Assembly (NCBI GenBank): GCA_963539695.1
Contig: CAUTOC010000003.1
Coordinates: 19,034-83,033 of the forward strand
DNA from: Catonella sp963539695
Lineage (GTDB): Bacteria; Bacillota; Clostridia; Lachnospirales; Lachnospiraceae
Direction of reading: 5' to 3'
DNA length: 64,000 nt
Positions 16,391 to 24,963 of the stretch are shown one piece after another. A program made the translations under genes and the position numbers. Under the pieces are notes generated by a model. The model saw only the letters and a list, made by a program, of their open reading frames with translations. It did not search any database and was not told the DNA's origin. Each line of letters begins with the position of its first letter. Position 1 is the stretch's first letter.

Positions 16391-18361
16391 ATGGGAAATA
16401 TTGAAAAAGGTTCATTATCAATTACTTCGGAAAACATATTTCCGATTATTAAAAAATGGCTCTACTCAGACCATGACATTTTTTTAAGAGAGCTTGTTTC
16501 AAATGCCTGTGATGCTATAACAAAACTTAAAAAATTAGACAGTATAGGTGAATGGAAAGTCCCTGCTGATAACAAGTTCAGAGTAGATGTTATAACTGAC
16601 AGTGAAGCAAAGACTATAACCATTATTGATAACGGTATAGGTATGACAGCTGAGGAAGTTAAAAAATACATCAATCAGATAGCATTTTCAGGAGCACAGA
16701 GTTTCCTTGAGCAGTATAAGGATAAGGCAAGTGAAGAGCAGATTATAGGTCATTTCGGACTTGGTTTTTACTCAGCCTTCATGGTAGCCGGAAGAGTTAC
16801 CATAGATACCCTTTCTTATAAAGAAGGTGAAAAGGCTGTCCACTGGGCTTCCGATGAAGGTGTTGACTTTACTATGGAAGACGGTGACAGGACTGAGCGT
16901 GGAACTAAGATTACCCTTTACTTAAATGATGATTGCTATGAATTTGCCAATGAATATAGAGTTAAGGAAATTTTAGAGAAATACTGTTCATTTATGCCGG
17001 TTGAAATCTACTATACCAATGCAAATGTGGTTAAGACCGAGAAAACAGAAGTAGTAGAAGATAAAGAAGGTGGGAAGAAGGAAGAGGCACCTAAGCCTAT
17101 AAATGAAATCCACCCACTTTGGACAAAACATCCAAATGAGGTTAAGGAAGAAGATTATAAAGAATTTTATAGAAAAGTGTTCAGAGATTACAAAGAGCCG
17201 CTTTTCTGGATTCACCTCAATATGGATTATCCGTTTAATCTGAAGGGTATCCTTTACTTTCCTAAGATTAATAACGAGTACGAGGCAGCGGAAGGAACTA
17301 TCAAGCTTTACAACAATCAGGTATTTATTGCGGACAATATTAAGGAAGTTATTCCTGAGTTCCTTCTCTTATTAAAGGGTGTAATTGACTGCCCTGATTT
17401 ACCGCTTAATGTATCAAGAAGTGCTTTGCAGAATGACGGATTTGTGAAAAAAATATCAGACTATATAACAAAAAAGGTAGCTGAGAAACTTTCGGGACTT
17501 TGTAAGACGGATAGAGAAAACTATGAAAAATATTGGGATGACATAAGTCCGTTTATTAAATACGGTTGCTTAAAGGACGATAAGTTTGAAGAGAAAATGA
17601 AGGAATTCATCCTCTTTAAGGACTTAAATGATAAGTTTGTAACCTTCGATGACTATGTAAAAACGATTGAGCCTGAGAAGGAAGAAGCGGCAGAAGAAAA
17701 AGCTGAGGAAGAAAATAAAGAAGAGACAGCTGATGCAGAGCCTGAAAAACCTAAAAAGATAATTTACTATGTAACTGATATGCGTGAGCAAAGCCAGTAT
17801 GTCAATATGTTTAAGGAGCATGGGCTTAATGCGGTTGTACTTTCACATAGAATAGACCAGCCGTTTATGAATGCACTTGAGATGAAAAATGATGATCTTA
17901 AATTTGAGCGTATTGATTCTAAAGTCAATGCTATGGCAAAAAATGAAATACCGGAAGAAGAACTTAAAACTCTGACAGCCGATTTGTCTGAACTTTTTAA
18001 GAAGGCTCTTGGTAAAGAGAAACTTGAAATTAAGGTGGAAAGCCTTAAAAATGAAAATGTTTCTTCTATGATTACTGTTTCTGAAGAAATGCGAAGAATG
18101 CAGGAAATGATGAAACAGTATGGAATGGGAACTATGGGAGATAATCCTTTTGAGGCAGGCGAGGTACTTGTACTTAACAGTAACAATACCCTTGTTAAAT
18201 ATCTGCTTTCAAATAAAGAAGAGGCTGACAATGAAAAAGTCAAACTTTTCTGTGAACAGCTTTATGACCTTGCAGCTATTGCAAACCGTCCTTTAGCACC
18301 GGAGGCTATGACTAAGTTTATAGCAAGGAGTAATGAAATATTAAAGCGTTTGGCTGAATAA
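16391..18361 (+). CDS. htpG: Molecular chaperone HtpG (Hsp90)
   Basis: 656 aa, full length for bacterial Hsp90. The N-terminal GHKL ATPase domain shows ELVSNACDAITKLKKL (Asn and Asp for ATP-Mg), DNGIGMTAEEV and the lid-glycine segment GHFGLGFYSAF. The middle domain includes NVSRSALQND with the catalytic-loop Arg, and a C-terminal dimerisation domain follows. A highly acidic Glu/Ala/Lys-rich linker at about 430-457 is unusual in length for bacteria and recalls the charged linker of eukaryotic Hsp90. AAGGAG lies upstream of ATG 16391. The gene is monocistronic, with CIRCE and its own promoter before it and a terminator after. Confidence 0.97.
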   Translation: MGNIEKGSLSITSENIFPIIKKWLYSDHDIFLRELVSNACDAITKLKKLDSIGEWKVPADNKFRVDVITDSEAKTITIIDNGIGMTAEEVKKYINQIAFSGAQSFLEQYKDKASEEQIIGHFGLGFYSAFMVAGRVTIDTLSYKEGEKAVHWASDEGVDFTMEDGDRTERGTKITLYLNDDCYEFANEYRVKEILEKYCSFMPVEIYYTNANVVKTEKTEVVEDKEGGKKEEAPKPINEIHPLWTKHPNEVKEEDYKEFYRKVFRDYKEPLFWIHLNMDYPFNLKGILYFPKINNEYEAAEGTIKLYNNQVFIADNIKEVIPEFLLLLKGVIDCPDLPLNVSRSALQNDGFVKKISDYITKKVAEKLSGLCKTDRENYEKYWDDISPFIKYGCLKDDKFEEKMKEFILFKDLNDKFVTFDDYVKTIEPEKEEAAEEKAEEENKEETADAEPEKPKKIIYYVTDMREQSQYVNMFKEHGLNAVVLSHRIDQPFMNALEMKNDDLKFERIDSKVNAMAKNEIPEEELKTLTADLSELFKKALGKEKLEIKVESLKNENVSSMITVSEEMRRMQEMMKQYGMGTMGDNPFEAGEVLVLNSNNTLVKYLLSNKEEADNEKVKLFCEQLYDLAAIANRPLAPEAMTKFIARSNEILKRLAE

Positions 18362-18365
18362 AAAT

Positions 18366-18398
18366 AAAAGGACAGGGTATTATGCCTTGTCCTTTTGT
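18366..18398 (+). terminator. htpG terminator
   Basis: AAAAGGACAGGG pairs with CCTTGTCCTTTT around a 7-nt loop. A-tract before and T-tract after suit either direction. Confidence 0.85.
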
Positions 18399-18490
18399 AT
18401 ACTGAGAAATTTGATTTGTGAATTAATTGTGTAATATCTATAAAATTTTAAACTGAAATAGTATATAAAAAGTAAAGTAATTTTAAAAGC

Positions 18491-18518
18491 TTGTTTATAG
18501 ACAAAAATACGCTATAAT
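18491..18518 (+). promoter_or_regulatory. Predicted promoter of the subtilisin-like protease gene
   Basis: TTGTTT at 18491-18496, a 16-nt spacer and a perfect TATAAT at 18513-18518, 64 nt before the start codon. Confidence 0.6.
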
Positions 18519-18581
18519 GGTAATATTGATAAGTAATGAGTAATGTCAGTTTAGTATAAAAAAATATAGGAGATAAAATTT

Positions 18582-21530
18582 ATGAGAAAATTAAAGACCG
18601 CTTTATCCTTAACCTTATGTGCAGGGCTTTTTTTAGGTTCTGTTACAGGGGTTTCGGCTCAGGTAAAAAAAGATCCCTTACTTGATGCTAAGAATGCAAA
18701 CTATCAGTATCAGTTTGACAGTATTAATGTAATGAAGGCTTGGAAATTACTGAAAGAAAAGGGATATACCAAAACTAAAATCGGTGTAATGGATACAGGT
18801 GTAGACTCCTTACATGAAGATCTTAAAAAGAACTTAAAAGAGTATGTGCAGGTTAGAAAAGGAGTTGTAAAGAAAGCAGTTGCAGATGCTGATGAGCATG
18901 GAACCCATGTTTCAGGCATTATGGCGGCAACTTACGGCAACGGCAAGGGCGGAAGCGGAATTGCAAACGGTCCTGATAATGATATGGCTGAACTTTATGT
19001 GGTTGGAGTTCAGGAAGAGGACGGCTCAATCAATGATGTAGATATGATAAAGGCAATGGAATACTTTAAGGAAAAGGGAGTTAAGGTTGTAAATATGAGC
19101 CTTGGCGGATACGGTTATGACGACAATGTCCACAAGGCTATGAAGGCGGCTTATGATGCAGGCATAACACTTATAGCGGCTTCAGGAAATGATGATACAA
19201 ATAAAGACAGCTCGCCTTCTTCATTTAAGGAGGTGCTTTCAGTAAATTCATCTGATTCGGAAAATGGGACTTCGTATTTTTCAAATTATGGTTTTACTTC
19301 TGATATATCAGCACCGGGTTCTTCTGTACCAAGTACAGTACCGGGAGACAGATATGTTGCCTTCTCAGGAACATCTATGGCTTCACCTGTTGTAGCCGGA
19401 GTGGCTTCACTTATGCTTTCTGCCAATAAGGATCTGACTCCGAGACAGGTATATGACATACTCTGCGGTACTGCCAATAAAGCTATGCTTAATGGCAAAT
19501 TTTTTGATGAAAGACAGTATGGCTACGGCATTGTAGATGCCTATGCGGCGGTAAAGGCAGCCTATGAGATGAAAGAGAATCCTACTGATAAGGTTGACAG
19601 TATCTTTGTTAAAAATAAAACACTTACAGTGCCTAAGGGTTATGAAATGGCATTAGAAACTTTGCTTTCACCATTTACAAGCACAGCTAAAGTGACTTGG
19701 TCAAGCAGTGATGAAAAAGTTGCCACAGTAAATGAAGATGGTTATGTAAAGGGACTTAGCGTAGGACACACAACCATAACAGTTAAGGCAGGTGATAAAG
19801 AAGCTACAGTTTCTGTAAATGTTGCAGAAGATATGCTTCCTTCTAAGCTTGAAATTTTAAAGGCAAAAAAGGTTATTTCTGTTGGCGAACTGGATGTAAC
19901 TTTTGTAAATGTTACTCCTGATGAAGCTTTGGTTAAGGAGTTTTATGCAACAAGCAGTAATACGGAAGTTGCAGTAGCTTATTCAAATTATGGTGTAAAG
20001 GGTATAAAGCCGGGTAAAGCAACTATTACTTTTAAAACAGTTAACGGAATAGAAGAAAAGTATGAGGTTACTGTAAAGCCTGCTGTGGCTGATATTAAAT
20101 TTACTAAAAAGACAGATAAACTTAAAGTAGGGAAGAAATTTAAGTTTGAGGCAGATACTCTAAATTCAGCCGGTAAGCAGAATGTGGCTGTTAAAGGAGT
20201 TGAATGGAGCGTTACAGATACAAGACTTGCCAAGATTGATAAAAAAACAGGTGAACTTACAGCAAAGAAAGCAGGAAAAGTTTTTGTAAAGGCTACAGCA
20301 AAGGGCTTAAAGGAAGACGGAAAAAATAAAATTGCTAAAGTGATTAAGGTAGAGCTTGTAGGAAAGTCACAGCCAAAAGATAAAAAAGATAATAAGCAGA
20401 TAGACAAGAAAATGGGTAATAAGGTTAAGGCAAGCCATATTGAAAACGACGAGGCTATGTTTAAATCAAAAGCTAATGACCTTATTGACAATCTTTATAC
20501 AGCTCTTGAAGTAAACCGCACTAAATATGCAGATAAGGTATTAAAGGCTGCATTTGAGTTAAAGAAAGAAGCGCGTGAATATGTAGCTAATGCTAAATTT
20601 GATACTGAGCTTTATAAATCAGGTTTTGATGAAGAGATACAGACATTCGGACTTATTCCGGCAGGAAAACTTGCAGATTATAAGATGCGCTTTAAAGCTT
20701 TGGCAAGTTATGATATAATAAGAACAGGTTATAATTTTAATTTTAAAAGTCTTAAAAATGATATTTATAAGATGGTAAATGAAGGCTATAAGGCAATTGA
20801 CAAGACTGCTTTCAATGAATATTATGCACAGATTATTGATGCCAAGTATTCTAAAGTTTTGGCTGATATTAAAAATGCGAATGATATATTAGGACTTGCA
20901 AAAGCAGATGCCGCTTCTTTAGAACTTCCACAGGGAAGAGATATGGAGCTTAGAGGTCTTAGGGGCATAGAAGACTTAAATGCCGTATTTACAAACAATG
21001 ACATTAAAGTGATTAAGAGAATACTCAAAAGACAGCTTGATTCTTATGTGAATGGTGAACTTAAAATGTCAGGCTATAAAAAGGGTATTAAGGGACTTAA
21101 AAAGGACTTAAAAGGCTATAAAAAAGATATTGACAAAACTCTTTATGTAGGTGAAATGTTTGATAAAGCGGATGCTTATATAAAGAAAATGGTTAAGAAA
21201 ACAGGCATTGAGTACGAGAAAACTTCTATCGGCGATATGAAGCGGGCAATGGCAGTAATTGATAAAGTAATGTCAAACTTTGATATTAAAGATTATTCAT
21301 CAGAAGGCTGGGAAAAGATAAAGTCAGCTTATAATGATATAAATGATGTGATAAGCAGTTCTTGGTACAAGGCAGAAGCTTATAAGCTTGATGAAAAGCT
21401 GAAGAAAAAACTTTCTAAGATAAAGAATGCTAAAGAGGAAAAAGCGGAAAAGGAAAAGAAGAAAGCTAAGAATAAAGGTAATACCTCTTCCGGTAAGCCT
21501 GAAAAGATGGAAGAAGGCTCAAAGAAGTAA
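18582..21530 (+). CDS. Secreted subtilisin-like serine protease (S8) with Ig-like domains
   Basis: 982 aa. A signal peptide is likely cleaved after VTGVSA (about residue 26). The S8 catalytic triad is Asp71 (GVMDTGVDS), His106 (DEHGTHVSG) and Ser265 (SGTSMASP), with the oxyanion Asn203. A bacterial Ig-like (Big_2-type) domain follows at about 345-415 (VATVNEDGYVKGLSVGHTTI) and a second at about 500-595. The remaining 390 residues are helical and Lys-rich, ending in a KEEKAEKEKKKAKNKG tail. No LPXTG sorting signal and no C-terminal membrane anchor are present, so it is secreted or held by charge on the wall. Substrate unknown. It is transcribed from its own promoter. Confidence 0.9.
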   Translation: MRKLKTALSLTLCAGLFLGSVTGVSAQVKKDPLLDAKNANYQYQFDSINVMKAWKLLKEKGYTKTKIGVMDTGVDSLHEDLKKNLKEYVQVRKGVVKKAVADADEHGTHVSGIMAATYGNGKGGSGIANGPDNDMAELYVVGVQEEDGSINDVDMIKAMEYFKEKGVKVVNMSLGGYGYDDNVHKAMKAAYDAGITLIAASGNDDTNKDSSPSSFKEVLSVNSSDSENGTSYFSNYGFTSDISAPGSSVPSTVPGDRYVAFSGTSMASPVVAGVASLMLSANKDLTPRQVYDILCGTANKAMLNGKFFDERQYGYGIVDAYAAVKAAYEMKENPTDKVDSIFVKNKTLTVPKGYEMALETLLSPFTSTAKVTWSSSDEKVATVNEDGYVKGLSVGHTTITVKAGDKEATVSVNVAEDMLPSKLEILKAKKVISVGELDVTFVNVTPDEALVKEFYATSSNTEVAVAYSNYGVKGIKPGKATITFKTVNGIEEKYEVTVKPAVADIKFTKKTDKLKVGKKFKFEADTLNSAGKQNVAVKGVEWSVTDTRLAKIDKKTGELTAKKAGKVFVKATAKGLKEDGKNKIAKVIKVELVGKSQPKDKKDNKQIDKKMGNKVKASHIENDEAMFKSKANDLIDNLYTALEVNRTKYADKVLKAAFELKKEAREYVANAKFDTELYKSGFDEEIQTFGLIPAGKLADYKMRFKALASYDIIRTGYNFNFKSLKNDIYKMVNEGYKAIDKTAFNEYYAQIIDAKYSKVLADIKNANDILGLAKADAASLELPQGRDMELRGLRGIEDLNAVFTNNDIKVIKRILKRQLDSYVNGELKMSGYKKGIKGLKKDLKGYKKDIDKTLYVGEMFDKADAYIKKMVKKTGIEYEKTSIGDMKRAMAVIDKVMSNFDIKDYSSEGWEKIKSAYNDINDVISSSWYKAEAYKLDEKLKKKLSKIKNAKEEKAEKEKKKAKNKGNTSSGKPEKMEEGSKK

Positions 21531-21640
21531 CCCTAGCTTATAATAAACAATACTTACAGCATATCGTAATTATTTTAATTTTAGGATTTTTGCGATATGC
21601 TTGAGGTGGTTTATGGGACTAAGTGAGATTGGAGGAGGTT

Positions 21641-22555
21641 ATGGATAAAGAAACAATAAGCTTTGACTCATCGGACGGGAAAAGCAAAGTGGCAGGATAT
21701 ATTTATACAGAAAACCATGTAAAACCTAAGGCAGTAATCCAGTTATCACATGGCATGTGTGAATATATAGAGCGTTATGAGTGGTTAGCTGACTTCTTTA
21801 CAGGAAGAGGCTATGTATTTGCAGGAAATGACCACCTAGGACATGGGAACAGTTCCGCCATATCAGAATACGGCATCTTTGACGAAGAACATGTAGAGAT
21901 GGACTTAAAAAAGATGAATGATATTTTGAGAGAAAAATATCCTCTTCTTCCAATCATTCTCTACGGGCATAGCATGGGCAGCTTTTTTGCAAGGTGGTAT
22001 GCTTCACGTTATCCCGATACTATAGACGGGCTTATTATAAGCGGAACGGCAGGACCCGCAATTATAAATGTAATAGGTAGAATGTTAGCGGGTTTTATTG
22101 CAAATACTCATAAAAAAGGATATGTTTCAAAACTTTTGGTAAAATTAAGTTTTGGAAATTATCTTAAAAGAATACCTGATGCGAAGTCTTTTGGAGACTG
22201 GCTTACACATGATAGGGCTGTCATAGATAGATATAGAGCAGATCCTAAGTGTAATTTTAAATTTTCGGCAAAAGGATATCATTCAATGTTAACTGCACTT
22301 ACAGTAGTAAGCAGGAAAGAATGGGCAAGAAGTTTGCCCAAAGATATCAGCATACTACAGATTGCAGGTGCCGAAGATCCTGTAGGAAATTATGGCGTAG
22401 GCGTAAGGAAAGTTACCAAACTCTTGAAAGATGCAGGAATAAAAGATGTCACCGAATACATAGATGAAACAGGTAGACATGAACTGCATAACGAGATAAA
22501 TAAAACAGAAATAATGAAAAAAGTCGTAAATTGGCTTGATAATAGATTTAGTTAA
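21641..22555 (+). CDS. Alpha/beta hydrolase, lysophospholipase/monoacylglycerol-lipase type
   Basis: 304 aa from ATG 21641 (GGAGGAGG upstream; the GTG at 21623 is inside that site). The fold's nucleophile elbow is GHSMGS with Ser111. The acid is probably Asp246 (AGAEDPVG) and the base His280 (TGRHELHNE). Opening motifs LSHGMCEYIERY and GNDHLGHGNS match the Hydrolase_4/PldB group acting on mono-acyl lipids. No signal peptide, so it is cytoplasmic. It is followed after 15 nt by the cNMP-domain gene and is probably co-transcribed. Confidence 0.85.
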   Translation: MDKETISFDSSDGKSKVAGYIYTENHVKPKAVIQLSHGMCEYIERYEWLADFFTGRGYVFAGNDHLGHGNSSAISEYGIFDEEHVEMDLKKMNDILREKYPLLPIILYGHSMGSFFARWYASRYPDTIDGLIISGTAGPAIINVIGRMLAGFIANTHKKGYVSKLLVKLSFGNYLKRIPDAKSFGDWLTHDRAVIDRYRADPKCNFKFSAKGYHSMLTALTVVSRKEWARSLPKDISILQIAGAEDPVGNYGVGVRKVTKLLKDAGIKDVTEYIDETGRHELHNEINKTEIMKKVVNWLDNRFS

Positions 22556-22570
22556 AATCGGGGAGAAGAT

Positions 22571-24862
22571 ATGTCAGAATTTATTGTGAAAGCAGGGGAA
22601 ACATTTACTACAGCAGGAAAGTCTATTGATAAAATTTGGATTATAAAGAGCGGAAGAGTTAGGGTTGAATGTGCCGGAGGCAGTTATGAACTTAGTCCCG
22701 GAGATGTAATCGGAGTGTGTGAAGTCTTTTTAGAGGTACATTTTTTTAATTATGTAGCAATAGAAGATACAACGGCGTATACTTATCCTTTGGTAAGTGT
22801 AGAATCGGTAGACTCCATTATTAACTCAAATCCGGATATTGCAAGGATTTTTATACGCTCTTGTATAAGGCAGATTACAAAGCTTATCGATTCATACAGA
22901 ACTGAGCAGGTAAGATGTAATGAAATTTATGACAGCCTTAAAGCATGTTATAATATTTATGTTAACCTTGTAAGTTATGTAGGTTTGGAGTTGAAGCGTA
23001 ATGAAGATATTGAAAGTTTAGAAGCATATTCAAACAATGAAGAAATAGACTTTTGGCTGTCGGGATATTATGAAGGGCTGGGAAGAATTTATGCAGGTGA
23101 AAATTATAAACATCTCATATCCGAGCCTGATATATCAATAGGAATGTTGAGGAAAGGATGCCTGGATGCAAGAAAAGCCGTTCAGCTTATGGGCGACAGG
23201 TATCAGTTTGTAAAAAAATGTCTGAATCATTATTTTCTTGGAGAAGATGGTGGACTTTTTAACAAACTTTTGGAGGTATTTGAGAGATTTTCAGCAGATG
23301 CGAATATTAAAAATAATTTCTTGAGTAAGATGAGTGTTATAGTTTGTGAGGCGGGAAAGTTCCCTATGAATCCGGGAAATAAACTTACTTCTAGGATAAA
23401 ACAGTGTTCAGAGGCTTTGAAAAAATTAAAAATAGATTCTGAAGCTGCTGAAAATTCGGCGGAGGAAAGTGATGAGTCCGGTATTATGGAAGAATTGTAT
23501 GATTCTTTGGATACTATATTTGATTTTGCAGAAATAGTAGGCAACGAGCGGAGATTTTTTAAGATCAATATAAACAAGCTGAATGAACTGGAGGATAAAA
23601 ATGCAATAGATGATGAAACTATGGCACTCAAAAGAGATATATCAGTAAAGTTTTATCAGATATATTCAGAAGTATTCTTTAAGAGTTTAGAAAAGGAAAT
23701 TACTCCGGCTGTCAGGATGTTTTTGTACTTTGGATATATAGATGAAAAACTTGCAGGTAAAGAGTACACAAAAATATTATATCAGTTATCTGAAGAATTT
23801 AAGGAAAACAATCCTAAGGAGACAGGAGTTTATACTTTTTATGACTGGCTCTTAGCTATATACAATGGAGAAAAGAAACCTTGTCGAAATGAATTGGATG
23901 TGGATTTTTCAGATCATGTAAGAATGCTTAAAAATACTAAAAAGATTACACAGACAGAAGCGGAGAGACTTCTTGAAGACGGTGAAGCTAAAGTATGCTA
24001 TGAGTTGGATAATATATTTAAAACTGCAAACAAGATTACTTTTGGTAGAGTATCCACCTTCTGTCCGGTATTTATTGAAGAAAATATTTTAAAAGATTTG
24101 ATAGAGTGTGTTGTAAAACCGGGCAGTATCAGAAGAAAGCTAAATGCTATTAAATGTGTTGATTATTCAGCATTTTATAGAGAAACCCTTGCTCTTGGCG
24201 ATGGAGATATTATGGCAAGGGAGCATATTCATGTAGAAAAACTTCCGGATTTTATTCTTATGCCAAATGCAGGAGTAAGAGGAATAATGTGGCAGGAGAT
24301 AGAAGGCAAAGTAAGAACAACTCCGGGTAGAATGTTTATTTCCATTTTACACATGGAAGATTTGCAGAATACAATTATAAGAATGACGGGAGAATTTCGC
24401 TGGGAGCTTTGTAAGAGAGTACAGGGAGCTAGATGGAATGATGTTACAGATCCTTCACTTACCAGTCTTTACTGCGATTATGTACAGTTTTACCGCAAAA
24501 ATAATAATTTAAGTTCCGAAGTGAAAGAAAAGGTAAAACTTAGCTTGCAGCGTTGCCGAAACAGCTTTAAGGAAATGTTTGTGCAGGATTATATTATTTA
24601 TATATTGTATGAAGGAACCGGTTCACCAAGGTTAAATAAAGTTGCAAGGCAGATTTTGTTTGAATTTTGTCCACTGGATGCGGCAGGAATTGAGAGATTA
24701 TCAAAGAACCCTACTTATGCGGAACTGATAAAACAAAAGCAGTTTAAGCAAGAACAGAAATTGCAAAGATATGACGGACTTGAAAGAAAATTGTTAAGAG
24801 AAACCGGTAGTATTCCTGAGAGTCTAAAGAAGGAAATTGATTTTGTAAAAGGAATAAGATAA
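22571..24862 (+). CDS. Large protein with N-terminal cyclic-nucleotide-binding-like domain, function unknown
   Basis: 763 aa. Residues about 1-110 form a Crp-like cNMP-binding beta-barrel (GETFTTAGKSIDKIWIIKSG...LSPGDVIG). Instead of the HTH of Crp/Fnr regulators, some 650 mostly helical residues follow. A Ser/Glu-rich linker lies near 290-305. A conserved-looking C-terminal block at about 565-680 contains NAGVRGIMWQEIEG, RMTGEFRWELCKRVQGARW and SLYCDYVQFYRKNNNL. I recognise no enzyme motif, membrane helix or DNA-binding domain. The barrel lacks an obvious phosphate-binding cassette (G-E-x-A-x-x-R-A), so the ligand is uncertain or absent. Starts after GGGGAGA, 15 nt from the hydrolase gene. 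Confidence 0.75.
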   Translation: MSEFIVKAGETFTTAGKSIDKIWIIKSGRVRVECAGGSYELSPGDVIGVCEVFLEVHFFNYVAIEDTTAYTYPLVSVESVDSIINSNPDIARIFIRSCIRQITKLIDSYRTEQVRCNEIYDSLKACYNIYVNLVSYVGLELKRNEDIESLEAYSNNEEIDFWLSGYYEGLGRIYAGENYKHLISEPDISIGMLRKGCLDARKAVQLMGDRYQFVKKCLNHYFLGEDGGLFNKLLEVFERFSADANIKNNFLSKMSVIVCEAGKFPMNPGNKLTSRIKQCSEALKKLKIDSEAAENSAEESDESGIMEELYDSLDTIFDFAEIVGNERRFFKININKLNELEDKNAIDDETMALKRDISVKFYQIYSEVFFKSLEKEITPAVRMFLYFGYIDEKLAGKEYTKILYQLSEEFKENNPKETGVYTFYDWLLAIYNGEKKPCRNELDVDFSDHVRMLKNTKKITQTEAERLLEDGEAKVCYELDNIFKTANKITFGRVSTFCPVFIEENILKDLIECVVKPGSIRRKLNAIKCVDYSAFYRETLALGDGDIMAREHIHVEKLPDFILMPNAGVRGIMWQEIEGKVRTTPGRMFISILHMEDLQNTIIRMTGEFRWELCKRVQGARWNDVTDPSLTSLYCDYVQFYRKNNNLSSEVKEKVKLSLQRCRNSFKEMFVQDYIIYILYEGTGSPRLNKVARQILFEFCPLDAAGIERLSKNPTYAELIKQKQFKQEQKLQRYDGLERKLLRETGSIPESLKKEIDFVKGIR

Positions 24863-24867
24863 TAATA

Positions 24868-24933
24868 AGACTGTTACATTTTAGAAAATAAGCCAAATTT
24901 TGGTTTATGTCTTAATGTAACAGTCTGTTTTTT
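24868..24933. terminator. Bidirectional terminator between convergent genes
   Basis: AGACTGTTACATT (24868-24880) pairs with AATGTAACAGTCT (24914-24926). The inner AAGCCAAA/TTTGGTTT stem extends it, and a T-run (24928-24933) follows. It serves the rightward cNMP gene and, on the other strand, the ABC-F gene. Confidence 0.85.
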
Positions 24934-24963
24934 ATATTAAATATATGTTAGATAAAATCTGAT

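Noticed and set aside
17767..18243. 158-aa minus-strand frame inside htpG
   Set aside because: Ser/Leu-rich antisense shadow without supporting signals.
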